Assembly: GCF_048544455.1 (NCBI RefSeq)
Contig: NC_133536.1
Location: 196,481,325 to 196,545,324 of the forward strand
Direction: 5' to 3'
From: Silene latifolia
Taxonomy: Eukaryota > Streptophyta > Magnoliopsida > Caryophyllales > Caryophyllaceae
DNA: 64,000 nt
A program made the position numbers and the translations under genes. Position 1 is the stretch's first letter, and each line of letters begins with the position of its first letter. Below, piece by piece: positions 46,960 through 58,181 of the stretch. The notes beneath the pieces are model-generated. The model saw nothing but the letters and a program-made list of their open reading frames with translations. It was not told the origin of the DNA and made no database searches.

Positions 46960-48473
46960 TCACTCCTGCTGCTGCTGCTGCTGCTGCTCCACCATCACCT
47001 CATCATCTCCACCACCGCCAGAAGTACCTGCTCCCGATGACCCAATCCCCGCATCCACTCATGCTCCTGCTCCCGGGCCCACGTACCATGGAGTCAAGCC
47101 ACCGTAGGCAAAGGACTGAGGTGTCCCCCACGTCGACTGATTCTCCCCGTAGGAATGGAAAACCCCTGTGTAGTCCCCAACTCCACTCCACCACACCGGA
47201 TGCGGTCCCTCGGTCCCTATCCCCTGAGTGTACGCCATCTCGTGCATGTTCTGGAGTGTCAAGGTAGATGACACTCTCTCCGCCAAGTAGCTGGATCGTG
47301 TCTCCGGAGTGTCGAGGTAAGGGTAGCACGGGAAAAGCTGCTGCTGTGGTGCCACCGGTCGTGGCCTAGTCTCCGAGGTCCTCTCCCTCACTCGACGGGG
47401 TCCTCTCCCCAACCTAGGTCTCTCCACCGCCACGACCGACGCATTCTCGCCCTTCTTCGGTTCTGGCATCACCTCGAGAATCGTGTCGTCGATGAGGTAG
47501 GTCTGCAGATGGCGGGGTCTATCATCATTCTCCTCCTCCTCCTCATCATCATCGGAGTCCACCGTCATTACCGTCGGCTCTGAGGGCTCCGTGGGTGGGA
47601 GGTGCTCAGGAGCTGGAATCTTCATCCAACTCACGCCCCACACCCTCCAAGCTAGGCTACCGTTAGCCAAAGTCCTCAACCATTTCAGGTCGAGATAGTA
47701 GTCACGGTCCATGGTGGGCACCGGGGTAACTAGAGGCACGTACTCTGAAGAAGCCTTGAAAGAGGTTAGCTTTTCAGCTAACCGAGTGGCGATGGCGCCA
47801 CAACTCAAGTATCGGGAAGAGGCAGTGGCCATCAAGGCAAGGGCAGCGCAAACCATCGAAGGAGCATTAAAGACCACTTTCCTGGTCCGCTCCGGGTTCA
47901 AGTAAGACATCAGAAGTAACACCTCATGGTTGTTCAGCTTACTCATATCCGGTCGATCATAAAGGAGGTTCGAGAGAGAACGGAGAAAGATACTCAATGT
48001 GACAAGCTGAACGTCATTAATCAGCATGTTACTCGAGGTAGGAGCTGGTTTCCCGGTCAGACAAGGCATTAGCGGCATACACCGCACTCAGCAGGGATAT
48101 CGGTGATGGAGTCCTTGGGAGGCTTGGCCAACCCAAGGTGAGAAGCAAATTGGTCCATAAAAAGCAAGAAACTAGTGTTCATTAATCGAAACTCAACGGT
48201 CTGGCCAGCGGGGTCATAGATAAAAGAGCTCATAAACTCCAAGGTAAGAAAAGGATAAGAGTGTTTCCTCAGCCTATACAAACCCATAAGGCCAAAGGTC
48301 TCAAAAATGTGACGGACATCCGTCTCTATCTCCAAATCCTCCAACAAAGTAGTGTCTATACACCTTGTAGGTCTCATTTTGCGTTTTTGTAAAGCTACAA
48401 AACGCCCTCTCTGCTTGAAATCAACAAAAACAACCTGAAGGGTACTCTGGAACTGCGGGTACCACAGGTCCAT
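46960..48473 (-). pseudogene. ATHILA ORF1-like protein of element F
   Basis: Minus-strand protein of about 500 residues, frameshifted near 48075. First part, 48473-48069 (MDLWYPQFQSTLQVVF...): CIDTTLLEDLEIETDVRHIF, SYPFLTLEFMSSF, TVEFRLMNTSF. This matches the layout of the ATHILA ORF-1 domain (lasting LTLEFLSS...FRL...), a protein of unclear role in gypsy elements. Second part, 48087-47059: helical MSYLNPERTRKVVF region, an acidic run (DSDDDEEEEENDD), an Arg/Pro-rich region and a Tyr/Gly/Trp-rich tail. A TGA at 47059 is followed in frame by 32 more codons ending in Gln7 and a stop at 46960. No nucleocapsid knuckle. Family call from memory. Confidence 0.65.
46966..46986. repeat. (CTG)7 run coding for polyglutamine on minus strand
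   Basis: Seven CAG codons close the ORF1-like reading frame of F beyond an in-frame TGA. Confidence 0.85.
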
Positions 48474-50817
48474 TCCCTTCCCCCATCTCAGGTGGATTAC
48501 CCCTCCCCCGTTTACTTTGGCGGGTTCCTATGTTCAGTCTCGGCATCTGTTTCGGCATATGTTCAAACAAACTTGTATAAACATGCAAACATTTACTTCA
48601 CGTAATTCGGACTTCACCCATTCAGCTAGGCATATAAATTTCACCCACAAATTTGACATGTGAAACACATAATTCATGCTATTAACCTTGAATATTAAGA
48701 TATGTACACACATTCACCAACAATTTCCCAAATTTGACATAGAAGCTCAGTTTTCCACTACTCATAAGCCACGGTTGTGAGAAATTTATCATGGTGATTA
48801 CACATACTCCACAAATTCGAATATCCTAGCATGATTCTAAAGGTTGTTCCAAATACAATTCTAATCACATGTGAGACATTCTTACTAGTTCATGGAAAAG
48901 GATAACTTAGAACATATCATTATCACCCTTCAATATTATGAACAACAACTCAATAAATTTTTTTTTTTTTCAGACGGTCTTTACAGCTGTAACAATTTTG
49001 GCATATTTTCATCAATTATCATCCCTACAAACATATTGAAGTTTAACTTACACTTAGACAATTATACACCACACCAAATTCCATTTATGAATCACGAATT
49101 TCCATTTGAGGCACTTTTAAGACGGAGTTTTAAGGCAACTTTCTAAGGTGAAAATCATCAAAATCCATCCTTCAACATGATATAAACAAGGTATAGTACT
49201 CAATTTCATCATCTAATCCGTGTAAAATACCCAAAAATCGATTTTGATTTTCGTAACCCTAGAAATTTCGACCCCCAAATTACAAGTTTCTATCCATATT
49301 ACAACAATTAATCATCGACAATCAAGAATGACGACATGTGAATCATATTCCAGCAGTTAAAGGCAACAAATGGATCATATGAATCGAAATTTTCAAGCTA
49401 TGTAATCATCCTCCACAAGTTTAAAGCATAAAAACATGTAAATAGAGTAGAAATCATACCTTGATCAAGTAGTGAAGTAAAGGAACGAAATTAAACCAAG
49501 AAAATAACCCCAAACTAACCTACACCAACACTAGATATGAGAGATTTTTGAGGGTTTGAGAGGAAATAGGCTTAGGTTTTCGAATTATAGAGGAAGAATG
49601 GGAAGAAATAGAAAGGAGAAGGGTTTTAAGAAACCCGTAGGATTCACTGTACAGTAACCTACTCGATCGAGTGCCTAGGGTACTCGATCGAGTACCACCC
49701 TACTCGATCGAGTAGGCGCTAATACGTCGAGTATCTGCAGGAATTTTTCCCACATCCCGACGTCATAGCTTCCTAACTAGATCGAGTGAGGTCTAATCGG
49801 TCTAGTAAGCACTCGCACTCGGTCAAGTATAGTTAAGTACTCAGTCAGAAATACGAAGTAACTTGAAGATTCCTGCAAAACAGCATGTGTGTCGATTCCG
49901 AACCAAGTTCGAATTCGCACCACCATCGCATTTGCTCGCGCATTACCATCACTACTCACGCATAACGTATCGTCTCAACTACTAAAGTGTTCGTCACATT
50001 ACGCTACCCAAATTACCCAACTCGGTTTACCTGCTACCGAATCTTCTATAAACATAATCAAGCCATCAGATTACACTTAAACTTACTTTACTTGTTACTA
50101 CTAAACTCGTGTTCACTTCAATTTGAAGCGTATAATTAACGTCAATTCTCTCTTTCACTTATAATATAAATACATACTTTTCAAAACAAATTATTCTATC
50201 ATGTTTTACATTCTATCATAAGCAATTCATCTTGCACGAATCAAATATTACGCAGCGGAAAAATTTCAACCAACAAATAAGGCATAAACGCATTACTATA
50301 TGCTATGTCTCAAATTATAACTCAACTATACTATAACTATCATCATAGTAATTACGGTAGGATTTATAAACTAGTAAGTGACTACCATCATCATCAACTT
50401 ATAGCAAACACCAACATGTTCATCCTTAATTATAACACACCCATTCACATTCCTAAGCATTTCTATCGAATAGACTTTTGTCACGTATCTCAAAATCATC
50501 ATACAAGCTCACTAATCATGCCCACACTTCACTAAACAGGCCCAAAAACAGCTATTACATCCCTATTAACGCTAACTAAGGCTCAACTACAGGTAGTTTC
50601 GACACAATTAGCATACACGCCACACATATACACACGGACTCCACATTCCCGTACCCTGTGACTGGCTTAAGCATCATGGGGCCAAGATTTTGAAATAAGG
50701 GCGCCTACTCACCCAAAACCTAGCATCAGCTGGGGCTCCCATTACACATACACCAGGTTCATTTTATTAGACTCTCTACGTTCATTATTTTTATTTGTTA
50801 CAGGTTCCAAAATCATC
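48474..50817 (-). other. 5' leader of element F
   Basis: Over 2.3 kb of AT-rich DNA between primer site and ORF, no gene. One palindrome cluster (49658-49735, with worn copies to 49850). Confidence 0.7.
49658..49850. repeat. TACTCGATCGAGTA palindrome cluster, F leader
   Basis: Three good copies between 49659 and 49710, then degraded copies (CTAGATCGAGTG, ACTCGGTCAAGTA). Confidence 0.85.
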
Positions 50818-50829
50818 TCTCTGATACCA
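50818..50829 (-). other. Primer-binding site of element F
   Basis: Minus strand TGGTATCAGAGA, three bases from the LTR end; initiator-Met type with a change in the last base. Confidence 0.8.
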
Positions 50830-50832
50830 CTT

Positions 50833-52113
50833 TGTAACACCCCCATATTCAGAGGAGCCTTAACTAGGCCTTCCTTAGCATATAAGGGCGTTACCATCTC
50901 GGTTGCCCGAGGATAGTAATAATCAAATGTCGATAAAAGAACTATTATATTGTATTACAAGCGATTTAAACCAACCAACGATATGAAAGATACAACTCAA
51001 AGACTACTCGCTATGACTATCGAATCTCGTGAAGACTCATCCCTGCCCGGACTCCAGCTATCAACAACATCAATACCTTCTAAGACCGACTGCTCACCAT
51101 AAGGGATCACGACAGACACATAACAAACAAACAACCACACAAGGCCAGTACTGAGATAAGATACGACAACGGTAACTACAATTATCAACACAATACCAAG
51201 CTATCAAACTCAAACACAAACATGATAACCCAACCAACTCTGTCACTGACTGTCCACTGGACCAGCCCTGCCAGTGGGGGACCGCAGCCGTTCCCACCAA
51301 ATCCCCGCTCCTCATAATGAGCGATAACCCTGTCCATTAATATGCACATCCCTTCTGTGGCGGGTTCCACAGAAGGCGAAACTAAGGCGTGAAGCCACTC
51401 CCGCAAGTGACCTCACTCAGCCGAGGACACGCATCGAGAACCATAGACAACAAGTACAATCACCATCACAACCATCACCATACAACTACGATACTGAGCA
51501 ATCACAATACAACCACAACGACCAACGTACTAGACCATCTACAGAAACTGAGTAGGCGAACCTACCTTTAAGCAACTGCAACCAATACATGTCGACAAAC
51601 AACATATCCAGCGACCAAGCAAAGCCTATAACCACAATACAATCATCTATTACTAACAAGCAAACCCTAACAGTAAAGAACAAGGACACCGATGATGATT
51701 ATGATATACCTATAGGGAGAAACTCAGCAAAAGATCGCTACCCGACTCAAGTGACGCTTTTCTAAGGCACAAGGATCTTCAAAAAGGCTTCCATGGAGGT
51801 TTTGAGGTAAAAGGAAGGGAAAGAGGCGACTGAAGGATAGGAGGAAAGTGGCGGAAGTGATATGCGGATTTAACAAAACGCGATATAAAACCCTCGCTGA
51901 AAACTCGGTACTCGATCGAGTACCCAACACACTAGATCGAGTGGCCCCCAACTCGATCGAGTAACCTAGCTACTCGATCGAGTAGCCTCTACTCTATCGA
52001 GTACCACTCATATCACGCAACCCAAGATGGTTTTGGCACGCAATTCTAAGACTACTCCCGCTCCCAAGGTCAGTCAACGCTGGTCAAAGGGCTCTAAAAG
52101 GGCGGGTATTACA
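50833..52113 (-). repeat. 5' LTR of element F
   Basis: Near-identical partner of 44236-45495. Palindrome cluster 51909-52005 (one copy now ACTAGATCGAGT) and TATA 51883-51890 on the minus strand. Confidence 0.93.
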
Positions 52114-52118
52114 ATGGT

Positions 52119-52177
52119 AACATTCTTTAATGCTAGGGTGGTCCTGGTAAGGCACCTTGGTATGAGGGGGTGTTACA
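52119..52177 (+). repeat. Last 59 bp of G2 5' LTR
   Basis: AACATTCTTTAATGC...GGGGTGTTACA, directly continuing 44235 after removal of F and one ATGGT. Confidence 0.88.
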
Positions 52178-52180
52178 AAG

Positions 52181-52193
52181 TGGTATCAGAGCC
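52181..52193 (+). other. Primer-binding site of G2
   Basis: TGGTATCAGAGCC, three bases after the LTR; initiator-Met tRNA. Confidence 0.9.
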
Positions 52194-53055
52194 AAAGATT
52201 CCGGCACCTAAAACAAATGAACCCAATGAACTTAGGGAGTCTAAATAAAATGAACCCGGGGAGAGTTGTTTGGAGCTACCACAAGGACTCGGGAGACGTT
52301 CCGGAGTCGCAATATGGCCCTCACTAACTCGAGCCGGTCATGGGGGACTGTGTTAAGAGTTGTTTAATGCATGTGCATGTATGTTAAAGTCTAATGGTTG
52401 GAACACGAGGTAGTGGGTGAATGTGTATGTGAAATTGGTGAAAGTATATTGAGAATTGGAAAGATTTGAAAAGAATCGGTATGTGAAATTTTGTGAGACG
52501 GTTTTAGCATTGAAGTGATTGGCATGATTACATGTTTATTATGTGGCATTCAGATTTCTGTCGTAATGTGTTTGTTTGCTGGGATAGAAAGCATGATAGG
52601 AGACACTGGTACTGTTTTAACTCGTTTTTGGCATGACTCAGCCGAGCGGGGCGGGTACTCGGCCGAGTAACCAGGCACTCGACCGATTATTGTTTGGCAG
52701 TGGGTAGCAATGGCTACTAGATGTGTTTACTCGACCGAGTATTTAGGTGTACTCGACCGAGTAGGGCATACTCGGCCGAGTGTTGTTCATACTCGACCGA
52801 GTATGAGTTTTGTGAATTTGACGTTGGCTACTGGAGTCGACTACTCGACTGAGTATCAGCAATACTCGACCGAGTAGTCCTTACTCGACCAAGTAGTCCT
52901 TACTCGACCAAGTATTGCTATATACTCGGCCGAGTGCTTCTTTGGCGAAAGATCACACCATTTTGAGCCGTAGGCTTTTGTGCTTACGTTTCCTTGTTTC
53001 TTATCAGCTCAAAATGCCGTCCAAAAGAACTGCCGCGCAAATTTAGGCTTCAGAG
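52194..53055 (+). other. Leader of G2 with palindrome cluster
   Basis: Non-coding. TACTCGACCGAGTA / TACTCGGCCGAGT words recur at about 52634-52945 (at least eight), ending about 110 bp before gag. Confidence 0.85.
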
Positions 53056-54190
53056 ATGACCATTGATGAGATTGCTCGCATGATCGAGCAACAAGAGGCT
53101 CTCCTTGAGGCTCTTAAGAATGTGGGGAAGAGGGCAGAGAAACTGGTGGATGCTACTCAGCTTAACATCATCATCGCCCGCTTCAACCCACCTACCTATG
53201 AGGGTGTTGGAGAACCTAAGTTGCTTGAGAAATGGCACCGCGATATGGAAAGTCTCATGGAGGTGGTCAGGTGTCCGTAGGATATAATCGTTGAACAGGC
53301 AATATACTACTTGAGAGGTGAAGCCGCCGTGTGGTGGCAAAATGTCAAAGAAGATGCCAGGGCCTACTACCAAGCCGAGGGTTTAGGAGCTATTCGTTGG
53401 TCAGGTTTGAAGAGTGCTATGAGAGAGCAGTTTCTGCTGTAGCATATCCGTCACATGCTAAGATTAGAGTTCGATTCCTTCACCATGACCGAGGATATGA
53501 CAGTCACCGAGTACTATCACCGGTTCCTAGAGATGTCTCGTTATGCTGAGGACATGCAGTTGGGGCAGTGGGGTTTGGCTCTTCGATTTGAGAGGTGTTT
53601 GTCCGCCAAGATCGTGAACCGTCTACCAGCTGGAGTCGTCACTGATCTTAAGGATGTGTACCTGAGAGCGGGTCAAGCAGAGAGAATGGTAGATCTCTCA
53701 AAAGAGGTTACAGAAAGGACTGCTGTTGAGAAAAGAAAGGCTGATAGTGGAAACAACAATTAGTCGGGCAATAAGAAGGGCAACTTCAACCATGCCAAGG
53801 CTTTTTCGGGTGGAGCTGGTTTCTCCGAGGGATCTCGTGGTTTAGGAAGAGGTGGTGGTCGGAGTATGAGTGATAACTCCACCCTCACTTGCTTCAACTG
53901 TGGTGGCGTAGGCCAGAGGAGGCGAGAGTGCACGAGTGCCAAGACTAGAGCAGGCTCGGGAGCTTATCAGGGGAAATTCTCTCAAGGGCCGAGTCAGAAC
54001 TTTGCTAGCAACCGGCCGGGTGGATCTGGGGCAACCAAAATAGACATTGCAACAACGGCGATTATAAACGCAACAGTAGTGGATCTTATCAGTGCCCGAA
54101 CAACAGTGTCACCCAGAATTCGGCAGCCAAGCCGAGTACTTCTAATGCCTCAGTCCAAGGAGGAGGGCATAAAAGCAGCGGGAAGCTCTT
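53056..54190 (+). pseudogene. gag: Gypsy gag of G2
   Basis: Starts MTIDEIARMIEQQEALLE. The capsid domain spans stops at 53278 and about 53440 in one frame (PPTYEGVGEPKLLEKWHRDM; YYLRGEAAVWWQNVKE; FTMTEDMTVTEYYHRFLEMS). After a third stop (53761) comes a Gly/Ser linker and a knuckle CFNCGGVGQRRREC in which Gln replaces the zinc-binding His. A frameshift near 54045 leads to an Asn/Ser-rich spacer. Confidence 0.88.
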
Positions 54191-54690
54191 CATGATGGAT
54201 AAGCAGGAAGCTCATAATGATGCACATGTAGTCGTCGGTACCTTTCTTTTTCATAATATACCGTCCTTTGTTTTGTTTGACTCGGGGGCGACACATTCTT
54301 TCGTGTTTAGGAGTCATGCTTTGTCTATGGGTTTGGAGGAGTTTGAACATGTAAAGGATGATGTATTTGTACCCTCTGGGGAGTCTGTGTCATGTGTCAA
54401 GTTGTAAAAGGGAGTGTCTCTGTTATTCAGAGGGGTAGATTTACCGGTTGACCTGTTAGAGTTTCCCATGGATGGGTTTGAGATGATTATCGGGATGGAT
54501 TGGTTGGGTAAGTATGATGCCAAGATAGATTTTCGACAAAAGAAAGTGTCTTTAAAGGGTCCTAAGGGTATAAGGGTGTCTTATAGGGGGTTTGTTGTGA
54601 GACCTAAGTGTAAGTTTATAGCTGTGATGACCTTAAAGTCATGCTTGAGGAAGAAATGCCCCTTGATTCTTTGTCAAGTGAGAGATCGCC
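54191..54690 (+). pseudogene. pol: Aspartic protease (RVP_2 type) of G2
   Basis: FVLFDSGATHSFVF carries the DSG catalytic triad and MIIGMDWLGKYDAKID the second conserved block. A stop at 54405 lies between them. The protein runs into [12 protein letters not shown] and breaks at about 54690, where the RT's N-terminal half is deleted. Confidence 0.88.
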
Positions 54691-55381
54691 GAGTTTGACC
54701 AATGCACCAACAGCTTTCATGGATTTGATGAACCGGATCTTTACACCGTTCTTGGATAGGTTTGTGGTTGTTTTCATCGACGACATCTTAGTATACTCCA
54801 AGAATAAGGAAGAACATGAGGAGCACTTGAGGATGATTTTGCAGATTCTGAGAGTGAATTAACTTTATGCCAAGTTATCCAAGTGTGAGTTCTGGTTGGA
54901 GGAGGTGGCTTTTCTGGGTAATGTGATATCCAAGAAGAGGGTGTCTGTGGATCCTAGGAAGATTGAGGCAGTGACCAAGTGGGAATCACCGAGGAGTGTT
55001 GCTGAGATTCGGAGTTTCATGGGCCTTGCTGGCAACTACAGGAGGTTCGTGAAAGATTTTTCTACCATAGCACGGCCTATGACTGCCTTGATGAGGAAAG
55101 AGACCAGATTCGTTTGGGATGAGAGTTGTGAGACGGCGTTTCAGACCTTAAAGGAACGTTTGACCACAGCTCCTATTCTAGCTTTGCCAGAGGGATGTGA
55201 GAACTTTGAAGTGTATACCGATGCTTTAAAGAATAGTCTGGGTTGTGTTTTGATGCAGGCAGGGAAGGTTATAGCTTATGCTTCGAGGCAGCTGAAGCCA
55301 TATGAAGAGAATCACCCTACTCATGATCTGGAGCTGGGTGCAGTTGTTTTTGCTCTAAAGATTTGGAGGCACTACCTTTGA
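54683..55381 (+). pseudogene. pol: Reverse transcriptase C-terminal half and RNase H start of G2
   Basis: Begins mid-domain at [17 protein letters not shown], so palm motifs before this are lost. [10 protein letters not shown] is the YVDD-equivalent site. A stop at 54860 follows; then [37 protein letters not shown], and the RNase H start [18 protein letters not shown] and [15 protein letters not shown] with [18 protein letters not shown]. The frame is cut at 55381 by the LTR of H. Confidence 0.9.
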
Positions 55382-56407
55382 TGCCTGTCGTTGTAAGCAC
55401 CAAAAATAATATTTATAATTCCTAACTACAACTATAGATAGCGGTAGCAGGGTCGAACCACAGAGAGGCAGATGCAATAATTAGTTGTTTAATTTCAGTC
55501 TAAGGTGACAGTTATGTGGGGGTTTTGATTTGAATTGGTCTATAGCTAAAGGCAAGTAAATATAAAATGAACTAAAGAATTATATGAAATCAAATATAAA
55601 AGAGGTACTAAGATGGTCGGTTCACTGTAGTTTCGGCGGCAGCATACTAAGTAAGTCTAAAACGATCACGTGAGACGGGAAAATAAGAAGTCCTCTCGGT
55701 CCATTCTTAACAGGTAGCATCTTTCGATCTCGCTACAGGTCCCTAATATCACTAATGCTAACTTTCGTCCTGAAAAGTGACTAAAATGTCTAAATTAACT
55801 TATCTTTCGCCCTCATTAATCTAGTCGTCTTAATTAGGTAGTCTATTTCCCTCCCCTATCTTTCGATCTTATTGGGTCGGTCAAATACTAAGCATTTAAC
55901 TAGTCGCATGCATTCGATTTGTCAAATATAGAAATTAAATTAATTAAAACGAATTAAAACTCACGAGGTCAGTCGATCGACCAGGTAGGGCGGTCGATCG
56001 ACCAACACGCGATTTCAGTACTTCCTATTTTAATGCCGCCTAACCTACAGATCCCCTACATCCTAGCACGATGAATTTAGCTACTCATAATATTGATGAA
56101 AACAACAACAGTATAAACGAAATAAACTACTGAATCCATGCTTAAATTAATTAAATAACAAATAACAATAAACGATAATTGGCTTCGGGAAACTAACTAG
56201 CAAATCTATACTATGAACGAAATATAAGCAATAAAACTGAAATAAGAGCGAGAGAATACCGAATGAAATTGCAGAGAAAGGATCCAAAACCGAATGTAAC
56301 TTTTATTGACGGAAATTGTTATAGACTAAAGAACCCTAGTTTTATGTTCTAAAACTTGAACTAAAGACTGAATAAAACTGAATGAATAATACTTAATGTC
56401 AGGTTAC

Positions 56408-56415
56408 ATTATATA
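56408..56415 (-). promoter_or_regulatory. TATA box, H LTR
   Basis: Minus strand TATATAAT, about 95 bp downstream of the palindrome cluster in U3 order. Confidence 0.55.
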
Positions 56416-56508
56416 GGAATATAACGTAACATTATTCCTAAACCTAATATAGCTTTTGGGCTTCGGATTTCTCGTTCTATATGTTTAATCCGCGCATCAG
56501 CTTGTAAC

Positions 56509-56616
56509 TCGGTCGATCGACCACTGTGACCGGTCGATCGACTGGACTGCAGTGTACAGTAGCTTCTGTTTGTCGTGTGATGGTCGATCGACCATAAGGG
56601 CTAGTCGATCGACTGC
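56509..56616. repeat. GGTCGATCGACC palindrome cluster, H LTR
   Basis: Four copies: CGGTCGATCGACCA, CGGTCGATCGACTG, TGGTCGATCGACCA, TAGTCGATCGACTG. Two more at 55973-56015. Confidence 0.92.
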
Positions 56617-56915
56617 TTTAGCTGATAGTCCGCTTCTAATTCTTCATAAAATTATCTTTTAGGCCTCGAAATGCGCACCAAGCTCGTTCCTTGAGTAAAT
56701 ACTTCACGTCAAATGCAATGCAAGATACTCGGGGACGGATTTAGCTCAATTTCTACTCATTTCCGCATAAATCTGTAATATTACATAAAAATACGAAAGT
56801 AGACAAAATGGGGCAAATAGTAGCATAAACTACATAAATTAGCTCTGAAATGCGTGTAAAATGAGGTGTAAAACATCATATAAATGACACGCATCAAACT
56901 TCCCCAAACCAAACC

Positions 56916-56935
56916 CTTGCTTGTCCCCAAGCAAG
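56916..56935. other. Perfect 7-bp stem hairpin beside H polypurine tract
   Basis: CTTGCTTGTCCCCAAGCAAG folds with a 7-bp stem and 6-base loop, 20 bp inside the 3' LTR edge of H. Confidence 0.6.
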
Positions 56936-57182
56936 AACTAGACTCGATCCTAAAACCTAATGGAACGAGTTCAATCTCAGAGCGAAATGCAAACCGAATA
57001 GACTAAACCAATTTAATGCAACAACTAACAATCAATTAGTAATGTGAATCATGTAAACGAGTTATGGAGTCGTTAGAAACTGCTGAACCGTTAACTATAG
57101 AAACTTATCAAATCGGACTCTCACGGGTCACTCATATCACACATAAGCACAGGTGAATAATGTATAGATAGAAAGAATTCAT

Positions 57183-58166
57183 TGTTGGGGCTGGTGTCCT
57201 TTACAGTTAGTGCAAGGACATTTAAATCTCTAAAAGGATCAAAGGGTATACTTTTGTATTATAATCAGTTGGTCCACGTTTATCAATAACGGTTGGCTTG
57301 CTTTTGACGTTATTGTCATACAGATGGCGGTGATCAACTGGTCCCTAAAAGTCACACCTATAGGATACGTTTGAGAGATGTGACGGTATGAAAATACAGT
57401 CATGTTGATGCCAAACTTGACTAACCAGTTAGTCCGAGTTATTTGACTAATAATTAGTCAAAATGTGATGTTGAGATATTTTATTTAATACGGATTAAAT
57501 AATAACGGCTAAGGCGAATTAAGCAATTAATTCGTAAATTAAATATAAGCGATTTATATTTGATTAATGTATATTGAATAAATTAATTATACGATATTGT
57601 CTTTGTCGGACATGTATTAACATTTCAACTAATCCGTGTTATTAGTTAATGTTTTAATTACCGATAACCGATGACAATTTATAATTAAAAAACCCGTCGT
57701 ATACGTTTTAGCAATTTACGAACCGGACCATGAGCTAAAACTAAAAGGAAGTGGAAGCCCACTTCCCAAGAGAGCCCACGGTCTGGCCGGCCAAGTGAGG
57801 ACAAAAGAGAGGATTTTCTCTCTTTTGGAACCTAATTCATTTTGACAAAAATTGTAGGGTTTTGAGAAACATTTCTCTCAAAACTTTAGATCTCACATCT
57901 AAAAGAAAACTCACAAAACAATCCTCTCAATATTGCAAGGCAATTAGAGGATTCATTCTAGCACAAGGGCATTTCTCAGACGATCTTGGGTGCATCATTT
58001 AGGAGGAGATCTACTTTGATCTCTCATTGCCAATTTGCACTAGGACCGAAGGTTAATTCTTAATCTTTATCGTCTCTTTGTTGTTTTCGTTTATGACAAT
58101 AAATCACGTATAAAATTTGCGTTATAGTCCTAATTTTATAGGGTATTATACGGATATTACCCCACA
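57183..58166 (+). repeat. 5' LTR of copia element I
   Basis: 984 bp. Contains GTCACACCTATAGGAT at about 57350, as in A. The right limit is set by the primer-binding site. Confidence 0.85.
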
Positions 58167-58168
58167 AG

Positions 58169-58181
58169 TGGTATCAGAGCG
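58169..58181 (+). other. Primer-binding site of element I
   Basis: TGGTATCAGAGCG, two bases after the LTR. Confidence 0.9.

Larger units (their letters stand above)
44236..52113 (-). mobile_element. Non-autonomous gypsy-like element F with ATHILA ORF1-like gene
   Basis: 7878 bp between ATGGT copies (44231-44235 and 52114-52118). LTRs 44236-45495 (1260 bp) and 50833-52113 (1281 bp) are near-identical apart from a short indel near the TGTAACACC end. Minus orientation: primer-binding site 50818-50829, polypurine tract 45496-45512. The only gene is an ORF1-like protein (46960-48473); no protease, RT or integrase. Its LTR is related to that of G, so it may use G-type enzymes. Confidence 0.9.
42957..55381 (+). 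mobile_element. Ty3/gypsy retrotransposon G2, 3' end missing, LTR split by F
   Basis: 5' LTR 42957-44235 plus 52119-52177, primer-binding site 52181-52193, leader with palindromes, gag-pol relic 53056-55381, then cut by H. Ends TGTAATAC...GGTGTTACA. RT/RNase H type and the DSGATHSF protease point to the Del/Tekay-like gypsy group; integrase and any chromodomain are missing. Confidence 0.85.
55382..56896 (-). repeat. 3' LTR of element H
   Basis: 1515 bp, minus strand TGATGCGTGTCATTT... to ...ACGACAGGCA. GGTCGATCGACC words at 55973-56015 and 56509-56616; minus TATA at 56408-56415. Confidence 0.75.
55382..57182 (-). mobile_element. LTR element H (minus), 3' LTR and adjoining internal end
   Basis: LTR 55382-56896, then AACTTCCCCAAACCAAACC (minus strand GGTTTGGTTTGGGGAAGTT, a polypurine tract), then about 280 bp of internal DNA cut by copia I at 57183. 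No coding sequence in the visible part; the rest should lie to the right, outside the window. Confidence 0.75.

Noticed and set aside
47003..47329. Minus-strand ORF in another frame of F's ORF1
   Set aside because: Overlaps the ORF1-like frame and has no independent motif.
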